A DNA stretch of 64,000 bases from Terebella lapidaria (GCA_949152475.1 OX424560.1:24057106-24121105); one strand, 5' to 3'. Shown: positions 50,505 to 62,999, counted from the stretch's first letter. Program-made: numbers and translations. Notes: generated by a model not told the origin, from the sequence alone.

Positions 50505-53500
50505 AGACAAAACCATAAGGGCATTTCGGGCCGAAATGCCCTAATACTAACTCATCACATGCACAAATTACACTTGATTTTAATAACAATATCTAACAAA
50601 TCATCACTTTTTCTCATGTAAATTCTTTTCGACACTGTTATTTGCTAAGGTTGAGTCATACCCCAGGGTTCCAGAAGAGTTCCGCAAAGACGACCAGCTT
50701 GGCAGCTGTCAGATTAAGCCCGGCGTTGGCCGCTGTTATAGAGAGAAGCGCCACCTGGACTTCATCATTCGCCTGGAACTTGTTGCAGAAGAAGTTCCTC
50801 TGCTCAGCTGATGTCTGACCGTCGATCCGAATGAACTTGTAGTTCTGTGTATGGAGTAAAGTATCAATTTACATGTAAATGCAATGTGTTATACTCGAAT
50901 GTATGTTATTGTCAGAAGCCAATAACTTTATGTTTTTTTTGGCATCATTTTGCATCCTGTTAAATTTTGATAAATTGTAAGAACATATATAAAGTTTTGA
51001 TATTTACTTATTGAAAACCGACATCAGGATCGCTAGATTACTGTGAAAAACAAAGAAAAAGTTCCAGTTCAGTATATATTTACCGATTTGACGGCATCCT
51101 CCAGAGCATTCAGAACACTTTGGTGGTGAGCGAAAACGAGAATCTTGCTGCCAGACTCCAAAAGATCCAGAATGTAACCCCTGTGTGACACAATACAGAG
51201 TATCAAATAACTATCAATTCCCCGTATACGTGTTAGTATGATAACAAGACAGCAATGTGCATGCTGGGAAGCAATTCCTGCAAATCAGACTTGCAATTTA
51301 TTATATAAATATAAATACTGTGAGAAATATCTGTAAAATATTGGGCCACCCTGCTGACAATTCGAAACATGGAACTTTCAATTCCAAAGCGATCTGATTG
51401 TGTAAATACTTTCCTCATATCTTATAGTTTTTCATTACACATGCAATTGTGAGATATATTTAAGTAGCATTCATAGTCAAATGATTGGAGTTACTTGATG
51501 ACTGCCAAGTTGGCATGCAGATGTTCACAAGAGTCAAAGGTGGAAAGAAAGCTCACCGGACTGCTGGGATCTTGGCTTCGGCGGTATCATGGAAGTAACT
51601 TAGCAAGGCACCTCTTCTCTCCATGCCCTGGGTTAGAAATTAATTTAGTAAGTAGATACACTATTATTTTATGAATAGAATGGAACTTATATAAATCTAT
51701 GCACTGCATGTCTGCATGAACCTTTGTACCTGATTATGTACTCCTTTACAGACTGGGCAACATATTTCTTTTTCACCTTGATAAAATATCACAATTCTTC
51801 AAATTCTCAGGCCATACATACCTTGGCTTTGTCTACTTGTTTGTGGGAGGCCTTCATACTTTTGTTGATTTTGACAGCGCTGGCATCTAACACAACCATC
51901 TGACGGATCTTGGACGGAAGTTCTGACAACACATCTCTCTTTAGTCGCCTGTAATTCGAACACAATTATTTTCACCGAACTACAAGGAAAATTCTCGACA
52001 AACAATTCAATCTTTTCTTCAGTCGTATGTTGCATCTCTATCCAGTTGCATGTATATTCATTAAAAATTTCTTGTATTACATTCTATGCTATGTAGAATG
52101 GAATTTACCGAATCATGAGTTTTTCTTCCAAGATGAGCTGCAATTCTTGGAGATGAGAAGACCCACTGTAGTCCCAACCCCACGGCATCTAGGTTACCAT
52201 GGAGACAGACACAAAACAAAGTATTATTCATGACACTACAATGCAACCCCAGCTATAATTTGGAGCAGTTTGGGGCAGGGTTCATGAATGATAGGCAGAT
52301 GAATCAACTGTTACAGATTAAGTTACAATTTTATAATACACGTAGTGAATTGCATATAGGGAAATGAAGAAACCCACCTGTTTTGCCTTGCAGTATCGGA
52401 CACCAAACTGATGAAAGTTTGGGAAGAGTTGCGGCTGTATAGCGCATATCTGGGGGAAAAGTTCTGAGGGACGAGAGAGGGCAGGGGTGCCAGAAAGCAA
52501 CAGGACTCGAGTCGCACCCTGAGAGGAAAATAATCAGATTTTTTCTTTAGAATATGTTTGTCATGATAGAGATACTATGTATACATGTACGAACGTGGCA
52601 TCACTAAATCATGTAAATATACTTGTTTCATGTACTTGTAAAGTTTCATTTGTGTTCTGTTGAAAAGTGTATCCACGTTTATTCTATATGATAATAAGTA
52701 AGCAGGACATCATGGTATAGCACAAACCACTCACCTTCAATAGAGGCATGGCAGTTTTGGTTCGTGCAGTTTTCATATTTTTCAGGAAATGAGATTCATC
52801 CTGTGAGAAGTGAAACATAAGAGTGACTTTTATTGTTTATTTTGAAAAGCTAAAAAACCAATCAAAGGCAAAGTTATCATGGAATGTCATTCGGAATAAT
52901 ATTTTTTATATCAAAACTGTGAAAGATCTTCTATGGTTAGTTATTAATCTTTCATAAAAACTCAACACTGACCAGTGGAGCATGCATTGTGAAATTCTCC
53001 AACGTACCATGATAATAACTTTGAAGCGTTTGCTGACAAGTTCTTTGGTGAAGCGGACCATCAGATCGTAGCTGAGTATGTTAATGAGTCCGGAGGAACA
53101 ACTGTCCTTCCCCGTCACGACAACGTTGATCTCTTGTGGGTCCACCGCGGGGAGAAAGCGCAGGATTTGCTGCAAAAAGATTTACAAGAAAAATTTAAGG
53201 AAAAAGAAATGTGCACTTTACAGCATATTAAAATATGAATTGATATCACCCATTTTAAGCATTGACCATTGTAAGTTTTCTGCATGCACGCACAGAAATA
53301 TAATGTAACTTGCTTACCATGCTTATCAGTACTTAACGTGAGTATAATTTAGGGCAGTACATCCCATGCGAGCCATCGATAATATATCTATTGTACGCAC
53401 CTCTCTCCAAGCGAACCTCACAGATGAAGGCACAATGACAAGCAGAGGCCACTCCTTCCGGTAGTAAGTGGCAACACAAAGTGCCTGGATTGTCTTTCCC

Positions 53501-55021
53501 AGTCCCATGTCATCCGCGATCAATGCCCTCCCATTTCGAGAAACTACAAACCTGGCAAACAAAGGGTAGAGATCAGATCTGGAGATAACTACATGATCCA
53601 CAGATTTCTAAAATTCTACAGTTTTGTCAAATTGTTGTTTTACTCAATGTTGTTTAGATATTTGAATGAAAATTTATGATGATGTCACTAGGCATTTGAG
53701 TAACAGTGCTGAGAAATTTTTAACATGACAAGGTAATTATTTATCAATACGCAACAGATATCAAGCCATTTTCTATCATACAAACAGGAAATGACACTAA
53801 TATACTTACTCTACGCCTCCCCTCTGGAATGGCCTGAGCTGGCCCAGGAGCGACTCATCAACGGGTGACAGATCTACAGGGTCCTCTTTCTGTGTGACTT
53901 GTGAGCTGGCAGGCGAGTTGAGAAATGCTCGCAGGACAGACTGTGGCAGAGGTTCTATCACAACTGCTTCTGACAGGCCGCGAATCTGTGACACTGCAGA
54001 AGAAAAGTTTCGGCAATACAATATCATTGTCATGAATGTGCAAGTGTTTGAGTATCGAGCAAACATCATGTCACACGTTCAGGTATCTAAAATTTTGAAG
54101 GTTTTAATTGTATCACTATGGGGTTAGGGTGCATGATATGTGTGTTGATACGATCGCGGATTGATTAGGCAACATCCAAATATTGTCCATACTAGTAACC
54201 CGAGTTTAGCGTTTCATTCATTCAAAATGGGGAGATGACACTCACTAAGATGGTTGTGTTCCTGGAGGTCAAATGACCAGGTTCTTGTTGGCATGTCTGC
54301 AAAAAATGTCAAACATCCATGGGGACGAACAAATCTTGAGAGTAAACATGGTAAAGATATCGATCAATGAGTACATGTATCTTGATATTTGTTGTTATTT
54401 CTCTGTACATCTATACTGGGTAAATGAACATGGAATCTCACCATACTGCTTGGTATTCATTCTTTTGAACATCTCGATCAGTGGTGCACAGTAGCCAACT
54501 TCAACGAGAAACCTTGTCCTTGAACACAAAACACATTGCCCTTTCAGCTTTCCATTCTTCATGTTCTTCTTGGGCGATGTAGATCCAGCCCCCAAACCTT
54601 TCCGCCCATACTTTTCTGCATAGTATGCAGACTTACTGGGGCTCTTTTGTAGCTGTTTCTGCGCCTGTGATGAAACTGCATAGAAGCTATCTGCAGGGGT
54701 TTTGGGTTTCGGCTCGACTTTGGTGGTATCTTGAACCTTGCCGGTAACTGTTTGTAATCCAGTAAATCCAATGCTACCACCATTACTATTAGATGGACGA
54801 ACGAAATCTGTCTTTGCTTTAGTTCCCAGCCATTGGGATGTGTTGTTTGGGGCCTGAAATCGGTTCCCTGTTGAAGGACGAGGTGAATTTCTCGCGCCTG
54901 CACTGGGGAACCTTGGTGTCACTTTGGCTGGGGTACCCACTTGCTTGGCATCCCTCAAAGCAAGAGCTTTCCGCCGATTTTCCTCGATCTTCCGTCTCTG
55001 TTCTTCCGTCAGTCCAGACAT
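45435..55021 (-). CDS. SMARCAL1: SMARCAL1/HARP annealing helicase
   Basis: Sixteen exons on the minus strand: 54442-55021, 54246-54296, 53810-53993, 53401-53551, 53008-53169, 52735-52800, 52378-52518, 52109-52188, 51822-51948, 51557-51627, 51084-51180, 50662-50844, 47268-47368, 46953-47040, 46611-46737 and 45435-45661. They total 2436 nt, 811 residues, all phases consistent. SMARCAL1 is an SNF2-family ATPase that rewinds RPA-coated DNA at stalled forks. Seen: N-terminal RPA-binding motif [17 protein letters not shown]; one HARP domain (about 158-212, with [14 protein letters not shown]); Walker A DDMGLGKT (285-292); DESH (377-380); LSGTPA (406-411); and [11 protein letters not shown] (635-645). 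Human SMARCAL1 (954 aa) has two HARP domains; here one is found. The start MSGLTEEQ was chosen over a Met seven residues upstream because it matches the family start. The C-terminus has a basic KKLKL motif. Confidence 0.97.
45796..46572. mobile_element. piggyBac-like MITE in SMARCAL1 intron 15
   Basis: 777 bp beginning CCCCTTCACTGCG and ending CGCATTGAAGGGG, flanked by TTAA at 45792-45795 and 46573-46576. TTAA target duplication with C-rich ends is the piggyBac signature. Near the left end a 26-bp block starting GCGTATAGCCCGAG occurs twice (45806 and 45852), each containing the hairpin GCCCGAGAAGGTCTCGGGC. An (ATT)n tract lies at about 46066-46084. No transposase frame is present. Confidence 0.8.
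47600..50545. mobile_element. Possible Helentron-like (HINE/pearl-type) element around the array
   Basis: GGGGCATTTCG at about 47604 is inverted as CGAAATGCCC at 50534-50543. The right copy is half of a strong hairpin (AGGGCATTTCGG and CCGAAATGCCCT around 50518-50542), next to a 45-base A-rich run (50457-50502). A central tandem array, short inverted repeat near one end and a palindrome at the other is the layout known for non-autonomous Helentron derivatives of marine invertebrates. There is no replicase and the exact ends are not certain, so the assignment is inference. Confidence 0.4.
47727..50113. repeat. 147-bp tandem array in SMARCAL1 intron 12
   Basis: About 17 head-to-tail copies with anchor GAGCTCCGTTTCGCTCTACG at 47871, 48017, 48164, 48311, 48458, 48605 (one variant copy at 48751), 48897, 49044, 49191, 49338, 49485, 49633, 49781, 49928 and 50075. 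Spacing is 146-148 bp. Each unit contains CTAGACTAGTTTGTCTAG, a palindrome. Units at 48017-48311 share private variants with units at 49044-49338, seven monomers away, so there is higher-order structure. Because 147 is a multiple of three, the minus strand stays open for long runs and would encode a 49-residue repeat. That reading crosses no recognisable domain and I take it as a consequence of the period. Confidence 0.95.
50546..50661 (-). other. Remainder of SMARCAL1 intron 12
   Basis: Plain AT-rich intron between the array element and exon 12. The exon 12 donor is GTATGA at 50661-50656 on the minus strand. Confidence 0.6.
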
Positions 55022-56027
55022 CGTCAACAATCTTGTTGTCACTGGTGTTTATCTGATCTCCTGATACAAATTAAATCTTTTTTATAGAAATACACAACCA
55101 AGGCATGGTCAAAAAAGGGATGAATTGAACAGGGCCTGGCACAATGAAACGTTTCCTATCCTCCCCATTGAATGAAGAAACTTCCTCGCGGCCGGCTCAA
55201 CAGCACTGAGGAACCATCTGTAATCACTGCCAAAGCAAAGAAAATCCCCTCAGGGAACGATAAAAAAATATCACATCCATTGAGAAGAAATTTGAAGTAG
55301 CTTTATCACACTTTGAAAATTGGCGATTTGACAGCATGCTATCTCTTAACACTGTGGCAAGGGATAGGTAAATTCAATGGAACGTTTCATTGTGCCTGGA
55401 TGAGAGTTGAAGTTGTAACCTAGACATTCCTCACAATCACCACTTGCATACCCCCCTAACCCGATAACATCAAGGACTCACATGCTCTAAAGTCCAAGTC
55501 ATATTATAACCGAGTATTACTTTGGAACATACTGATATCGATTCTGCTCCGGGCTATCCGTAGTATCCGGGTCTGTGCTTGTTTGATCCCCCTGCACTGG
55601 GGACAGACTAGTGTGCCCCTCTGGATGCAACTTTCATTGTGAGTGACGAGTGAAACGTGATGACAAACGACAACTTTACTCTATTATCGCCCAATAAACA
55701 CTCAGTACAGTACAAGCAAAGGGACACATCTCAACTGATAGTACTGTATTATATCTGTAATGCATATTATAGCTATATTGATTCATCATACAGTACTTGA
55801 CGTGCTCATTCGCAATAATCAATGAAATTAATTTGATAATTAAATTTTTTCATGTCAACATTTTGCAGAAATCGTGAAAGTTAGGGAGCAGCAATTTTTT
55901 CATAAAAGTACAAGCACGATAAATTTCCGGATTAGACTGCGAGAATCAAAAATGCAAGTTCCCCTTTATCTGTTGTTTATCAAATGAGTGGCTTGTTGAA
56001 TGAAGTATGTTACATGCATGGATATAG
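55022..56027. other. SMARCAL1 upstream region
   Basis: About 1 kb between the SMARCAL1 start codon and the LINE. It should hold the promoter, but no TATA box is evident near the gene. The phrase GGAACGTTTCATTGTGCC, present at about 55379, recurs in inverse form at about 55137, a short inverted repeat of unknown meaning. Confidence 0.4.
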
Positions 56028-56039
56028 AATTGAGAATAC

Positions 56040-59000
56040 CGTAATAAGATCAATAAATAAAAATAAGTGCATAAATACCTGGAATTACTTGTGTTAACCA
56101 AACTAGAGTACTTTTTACACTAAATAATGATGAGAATGAATGATTCATCTGAATTGATTCATCTGAATTGCAGAAGCTTGGTGTCTCACTATGATGATTT
56201 ATTGAATATGCTATCAAAATTAATTGTAAAATTTGATGTCATTGCATTGTCTGAAACTTGGTTTGTACCTGGTAAACATGATTTAGACACTTTTTCTATG
56301 CAGGGATATACATTGTACACATCATCACGCTCTAACAAGAAAGGTGGTGGAGTAGCTCTTTATATATCTGATAAATTTGAACAAAGGCTCTTGACTAATT
56401 TGACCAAAGTTGTGGAAAATTGTATGGAATCTGTGTTTGTTGAAATTGTAGTAAGTAAGAAAAAGGTAAATGTGGGTTGTATGTATAGAGCACCTGACAC
56501 GAATATTCCATTTTATATTGATGAAATGTATGCTATTTTGGAAGCTATTAATTTAAAATCATCGTTTATCTGTGGGGATTATAATATCGACATTCTAAAG
56601 TATGAATCACATCAAGGAACAAGAGACTTCGCGAATCAGTTGTTTAATCATGGTTACTATCCGCTCATAAGTTTACCAACTAGAATTCAAAACAGTTACT
56701 CTCTTATTGACAACATATATACCAATGTAGCTGGTATTGATATTAAGAATGGGCTGTTGATTGATGACCTGTCTGACCATTTGCCCATATTTGCTTTAAT
56801 GCCTTGTGCGCCAGGTTTTTCTCCTGACCCAAAAATGAAATACAAATATATACGAGATGTGAGTGAAGAAAATCTATCACTATTCACAAATGCTTTAGAA
56901 GCGCAAAACTGGTCTGAAATATTGGAGTGTGAAAATGTGAATGAAGCTTTTTCTAATTTTTATGATGTTTTCAAGGAAAATACAATATGTATGTTCCTAT
57001 AAAAAAGGTCAAGATCAATAACAGGTGTAATTATAAACCATGGTATACATCTGGTTTGAAAAATGCTTGTAAGAAAAAGAATAATTTGTATAAAAGCTAC
57101 TTGAAATTCAAAACTGTTGAGTCACAACAAAAGTATAAAAAATATAAAAACAAATTGACTAGTATACTGAGGTCTGTGGAAAGAAAATACTTTTCTGATA
57201 AGCTATATGAGTACAAAAATGATATCAAGAAAACCTGGAGTGTATTAAATGAAATCACAAGCAGAAAGAAGAAAAATGGCACTGGTTCAGAATCACAATT
57301 CCGCAATGGTGAGAATTATACATCAGATAAAAAAGAAATTGCCAATAATTTTAATAATTTCTTTGTGAATGTCGGACCAACATTAGCCGCTAAAATCAAT
57401 TCTTGTTCGGATACATCATTTCGTGATTTCATGAATAATAGTTTCAACAAAACACTATTTCTCGAACCAGTTTGTGAGGAAGAATTGGTGAGAATAACTT
57501 CAAAGTTCAAAAGTAAAAAATCTTATGGCTATGACAGCATTAGTATGATGTTAGTCAAAGCAGTTATTAACTCTATAAAAACTCCTCTTACATTTATTTG
57601 CAATAAATCTTTACAAAGTGGAATTTTTCCAGATGGAATGAAAAAAGCTAAAGTCGTCCCGCTGTTCAAAGGTGGTGATCAGAAAGAAGTATCAAATTAT
57701 AGACCCGTTTCAATTCTCCCACAATTTTCTAAAATTTTAGAAAAAATATTCTACAACCGATTAGTCAAATTTATATCTAAAAACAATCTGATTTATAATA
57801 GTCAATACGGTTTCAGAGAAAATCATTCTACAAATTTGGCACTTATGGAACTGGTTGAAGATCTGTCAGATAGTTTTGATAATAGCAAGATAACAACAGG
57901 CGTTTTTATTGACCTAAAAAAGGCCTTTGATACAATAAATCATTCTATACTACTGAACAAATTGACCTATTATGGTGTTAGGGGTACTTCGTTGGATTGG
58001 ATTAACAGTTATTTATCAAATAGAAGTCAATATGTGGTTTATAATGATGTTTCATCGGATGAGAAATCTATTACTTGTGGAATTCCTCAAGGTTCAATAT
58101 TGGGTCCAATTCTTTTTATATTGTATATCAATGACCTTCCAAATGTATCAGAAAAACTGAAATTTATACTTTTTGCTGATGACACAAATGTGTTTTATTC
58201 TGGTAGTACTGTTAATGATGTCAACAAAACATTGGAGTCCGAACTCTGTAAAATGTCTACATGGTTTAAAGTAAACAAATTATCATTGAATGTCACAAAA
58301 ACAAATTACATGGTTTTTAAGAACAAGTTGAGGAATGACAATTTTGAAATAGCAATTGATGGTATGAAGGTGTCCAGAGTAAAAACAGTGAAATTCCTTG
58401 GTGTGTTGGTAGATGAAAATCTGTGTTGGACTGACCATATTAATGATGTATGTAAAAAGATCGCAAAAAGTAATGGTGTTATATACAAAGTCAAACACAT
58501 CCTAAGCAGTGAATATCTATATACACTTTATTGTTCATTAATTTTGCCATACCTCAACTATGCCTGTGAAATTTGGGGAAATAATTATATAACTAGATTG
58601 AATTATATTATTACTCTACAAAAAAAGTTATTCGCAATGTAGCAAAAGCAGACTATCTGGATCACACTTCTCCCTTGTTTGCACAGTTTAAATGTTTGAA
58701 GTTCCTTGATATTGTCAAATTAAAAACACTTGTCATTGTATACAAAGCCGAACATGAAAATTTACCTCAGAATATCCAAGACATGTTCAAAAAATCCATC
58801 GATGTACATAGTCACAACACTAGGTCAAGTTCTAAAGGTAATTTCAATGTTAAATTTTGCAAAACTAGGCTAAGATCAATGTCCATTAGTACAGTTGGTG
58901 TTAAGTTATGGAATCAGTTAAATGTGGATTTGCGTAAACTTTCTACTGTCTCATCATTTCGTACAAAGTTAAAAAAATATCTTTTCAGCAGCTATTGAAT

Positions 59001-59339
59001 TGTTTTATTGCAGAATATCCAGAATTTGTTGTTGTTTTTTCATAACTGGTAATACCTTAATCCAGTAAACAGTATATTGTTCAAAGATAATTAGTATTAT
59101 ATTTACAGTAAAAGGTGCTATCATAGCTTTTTTGTTATTGTTGTTTATTTTTTTGCTATCATTATCAAGTATATTGTGTTATCAGTTTTTGTTGTTTTTT
59201 TCTTTTTGTTGGGGAGATACATTTATAAGCTACAGCTTCTAGTATTCTCCCCTTCAACATTCTTTTTATTGTCAATGTGTATATCTGTATATGTACATGA
59301 ATTTGAATGTTGAATAAATATTTTTGAAATTGAAATTGA
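56040..59339 (+). mobile_element. CR1/L2-like LINE (Jockey superfamily), nearly full pol
   Basis: A 10-bp duplication AATTGAGAAT at 56028-56037 and 59340-59349 marks the insertion. An apurinic endonuclease domain (56127-57002) shows LNCRSL, LSETW, GDYNID and SDHLP. Reverse transcriptase (56987-58642) shows YRPVSILP, FIDLKKAFD, IPQGSILGP and FADD. A C-terminal part lies at 58675-58998. The three segments are in three different frames: one shift is near 56990, and the other lies in a run of seven A at 58620-58626. The 3' end is a short (GAAATT)n tract. No ORF1 is seen and no RNase H. It is therefore dead but fairly young. Confidence 0.85.
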
Positions 59340-59349
59340 AATTGAGAAT

Positions 59350-60880
59350 GATAATGAAATAGAATCTATGTATCTGTCCTGGGGACGACCATGTTCAACT
59401 TATGGATAGGGTTTTCCATTGATGAGACGTAAAGCATATTTTGCATTATCCGCGGGTCGTTGCTCTAGATTTTCCAGATCAAAATGACTTCTAGCCTCGT
59501 CGTATGGTGATCCGATTTGATATACCTTCTCTGAATCCTAGAGCTTTTGGTTTATTGATGAGACCTGGCAACGGTTGTGTAGGCTTTTCGGTGATGGCCG
59601 GGCTCCATTGCCTGCTCGTTTGAGTTCTCGGAAATAGTACAGTATGCGGTGGGCTTCCTCCCTCCCCTCATGCGGAGGTCACGCCTCAGTGGAGGGTACT
59701 CTGCAATCGTCACTTGTCCTTAGCAGAGCTCCCCGTTGCCGATGCCAGTGGTCTGGTTGTCCAAGTGGCGATACGGCGATCTGGCCATTACCGCAAACGT
59801 CCCTCTGCTCCGCAGATGCGGAGTACTCGTCTTTTGCAGAGGTCTGTGTCTACATACATCTACAGACTTCCCTCCTCTGTGGTTGCGGAATTAACGTCAA
59901 CGGCAGAGACGGGTGTTTCCTCACTTCTACGTCAACTTCCCTCTACTCCGTGGAGTGCAGAGTCTATCAGTTAGTCTATCGACTATCAGTTGTGATAGTC
60001 TGTTCTTATTGTTCGTACGCACAAGGAGAGAGTCAACCTTACCGTGTGCTGTAAGACAAGTTGGCGGGGGTCCGTGATTACAATTGAAGGGCCAATGACC
60101 AGATTCATGGAAATTGAAGCGGGGACCCGCATGCTATCTCTGCTATAAGTTTTCAAATATCTCGATCGTCAAATGTGGAGTCGCAGTCGCAGCCCCGCTT
60201 TGCAGAGTTTAAACAATGCGGAGGCATTCAATGTCAAATACAGCCTGAAGTTGCCCTCTGCGGAGGAAGCAGGGCCTTCTCAATCTGAACGTCCGTCGAT
60301 CGTCTGTTAATTGTGTTCTTTCATCACCAAGCTCTCAAAAACCCGGTAGCCGCCTGCTTTCATATGGGCTCGACCTGAAGTGAGTCTCTGCACCGCATGC
60401 TTGATTCTCCACCATTATGTGCTTTTGCCTGAGAGGCGCAGGCATGCAGAGAGTCTCCGCATGGTGGTTGTGTGGAGACCAGGGTCATCAACTCTACACG
60501 ATACAGGTCACAATTGTGTGGGCACTGTGACATCACAATAATATCCCGTTGGTTTGTGATCATATGTCTGATATCATCATTAGTCACCACATAGACTGTC
60601 ACAGTTGTGAGGTCACTGTGCTAGTGTTCATGTGACAAAGATGTGAGGTGTGTATATACCACAGTGAGGTTGAAAGATTAATTGTCATGTAGGCCTACAC
60701 ACTCGATCCATTCCACTCATTTCTTGCCTTACTTTTAACTACTTTGAGAAACTATGCTTTACATCAATAATACATTAGGCCCCTACAGTATTACAGCTAT
60801 GCGTCACACTAATGAACACATTCACAAGCATTCGACAAGCTGTGCAATTATGGCACCCATGTTAGGCCTATGTATGCATG
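59350..60880. other. GC-richer block without recognised gene
   Basis: From 59640 to about 60300 the sequence is richer in GC and repeats short forms of CTCTGCGGAG and CTCCGCAGATGCGGAG. An open frame of 136 codons at 59644-60054 matches no family I know and has an atypical serine/cysteine-rich composition. I see no splice-consistent gene model. It may be a decayed repeat with small palindromes. Confidence 0.35.
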
Positions 60881-60887
60881 CACTGTA

Positions 60888-61687
60888 CAGGGGCGGATTA
60901 AAGGACAGAGGGGCCTGGGGCTGGAAAATAGAAATGGGTTTAAAGCTATTTGGTCTGGGGGTTCGGGGGGCGCCGTAAGCCCCGCGAGAAAAAACGGCTT
61001 TTTTGTTTTGTGAGTTGAGCAGTTATGCGATATTTGGACATTCAAATCGGATTCGATTTTTGAACTTTTATCCACTAAAGACTGAGAAGACTGAAAAAGT
61101 AATTTGGCCTAGATCTATTATTGTAAATCCGTTAGATTCCAAACTTTTTAAATTTCTCGAGGATTCCGAATAATTATTGAAGTTGACCCCCTAAAAAATC
61201 AGTGATTTTTTTTCAGAATAAAAAATCTAACATATTGTAGTATATGCAGTTGTTTATTATAAACAGTGAAACACAAATTTCCGATGTAATCATTTTTTAT
61301 TTTATGATCATACATATGTACTTTTCAGCCTTTTGTGTGCAGATCTGTTGATGGCAGGTGTAGGCCAAAATGGAAGCCTATCATATGGAGACCTTCTGTA
61401 GGCCTGAACCCATCTGTGTGAAAAAGAGACACACTAGCACCCGCAGAAAAATATAGGTTCCCAAGTTTTAAGAAATTCCACGGTTTCAATCTGCGGCCTA
61501 CAATAGGCCTATGAGTGAGTGAAAGGGACGAATAAGCACTCGCAAAAATAGGACCCAAGTGCAGTTGAACTGTGTAGTTGAAACAAAACTGTGCATTATT
61601 TTTTGTGAGAATTGATGCCTATTTTTCTTGCTGGGCCTATGGGCCTGGGGCTGCAGCCCCAATAGCCCCTACGTTAATCTGGCCCTG
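60888..61687. mobile_element. hAT-like MITE
   Basis: 800 bp beginning CAGGGGCGGATTAA and ending TTAATCTGGCCCTG, with an exact 8-bp duplication GCACTGTA at 60880-60887 and 61688-61695. CAGGG(G/C)C ends and 8-bp duplications are typical of hAT elements. Subterminal GGGGCCTGGGGCTGGA is inverted as GGGCTGCAGCCCC near the other end. No transposase frame is preserved. Confidence 0.8.
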
Positions 61688-61699
61688 GCACTGTACATA

Positions 61700-62380
61700 T
61701 TATACCAATTATGTGCGGCATACGACTAAAAAAAAAAAAAGAATATGTGAAACAGGAAATATGCTTGACCATGTACCACGTCACAATCTCGGTCAGCGGG
61801 AAGTTTGGTTCTGTTTTTGACACTTCACATTTGTCTGCTAATTGGTTATTTAAATCGTAAAATCGTGGTTAATCGATGTTGATTAATTGGATTGTATCAT
61901 GAGTAAAGGTGTTGATCCATCAGGTAAGAATAATATCGAAGATAACGCGGTCAGGGTGACTTGGGATCTGTTGGGATTTCCCGGTTTGTTTTGGAAGGAA
62001 CAACCGCGGGATCATTCATTTTCACATCACCCCCTCGCGCACTTTGCCATGCAACAAGGGGGGACATTATAGTAATACCAATAAAACCTATAGCTCATTG
62101 ATTAGAACTATATATGTTTACACGTGAAATTCAAAATAAAATGAAACCGTTCCTTTCATTTCAATCGAAAGCAAGAGTCCTTTTGCAATAGGCCCACACA
62201 ATAGGCTTGGATACATTAGGCAGCCATATCTATTAGTGGCACATTTTTTGGTGACCTTGAATTTTCAGTTTCAAGACTTGGAATTCATGACATGAAACAA
62301 ACTACAGTCTTTTCCGCCTATGCAAATTAGTGACAAAATTAAGAAATGATTATATTCACTAAAAAATATAGGCCTACTAG
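61700..62380. other. Intergenic, no recognised gene
   Basis: An A-run lies at 61729-61740. A single TGACCTTGA at 62252-62260 follows TTTTTTGG, the phrasing of the dispersed TCAAGGTCA repeat, so a short fragment of that family may be present. Confidence 0.35.
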
Positions 62381-62387
62381 AAATAGA

Positions 62388-62615
62388 TCTGTAGGCCTGG
62401 ACCAAGTCAACTTGAAGGCGCACTCTTCGTATATACGAGAAATGTCCAATCAATAACTGTCATTTCTTTGTCACCATTTTGTCAACATTTGTGAACATAT
62501 ATCAGAAATCTATGTGTTTCAATGAACTTTTACATAATTATATCAGAAACCCGACATTTCTCGTATATAGGCCTACGAGGAGTGCGCCTTCAAGTTGACT
62601 TGATCCGTAGGCGAC
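62388..62615. repeat. Fold-back (hairpin) element
   Basis: Arms of about 55 bp: AAGTCAACTTGAAGGCGCACT...ACGAGAAATGTC at about 62404-62444 and its inverse at about 62552-62606, separated by about 110 bp. The right arm has a small TAGGCCTA-containing insertion relative to the left. No coding capacity, and no clear target duplication could be fixed. Confidence 0.7.
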
Positions 62616-62999
62616 CCTAACGTTTACGATAAGGAGCCTACGTGTCCGTGATTTCATTTCCCACGAATATCTTAGTTTAGTTCTGAAAATTGGTAAGTGA
62701 AACAACATAGTGAACAACAAACAATTAACTCCTAAATGGTAAAATATCAGCACATGCACACAATTTGCAATTCCAGCATATTGTGAAAGGAGAAATCTCA
62801 AAGTCGCATCTACATACGCTTCTAACACTATAGGTCTAATCTGTGAACAACTGTGTGCGAGTACCAACTTAGCGTAGGGTCTACACTCCATGCCTACACT
62901 AGTACCAGTGAAGTGCAATAGCATGTACATGTAGGCCTAAACTTATTGAGCTAAACTTATGTGTATATAATGAACTGTTTTGCCGCGCTTCATTATGAC

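Noticed and set aside
47925-50516. Minus-strand frames of 165-256 codons as repeat-protein genes
   Set aside because: They follow from a 147-bp period divisible by three, include a poly-F run from a homopolymer, and show no start, splice or domain evidence.
55022-55042. Upstream Met as the SMARCAL1 start
   Set aside because: It would add seven residues, whereas the downstream Met gives the family-typical start followed by LTEEQ.
59644-60054. 136-codon + strand frame as a gene
   Set aside because: No recognisable domain, odd composition, and located in a block of small palindromic repeats.
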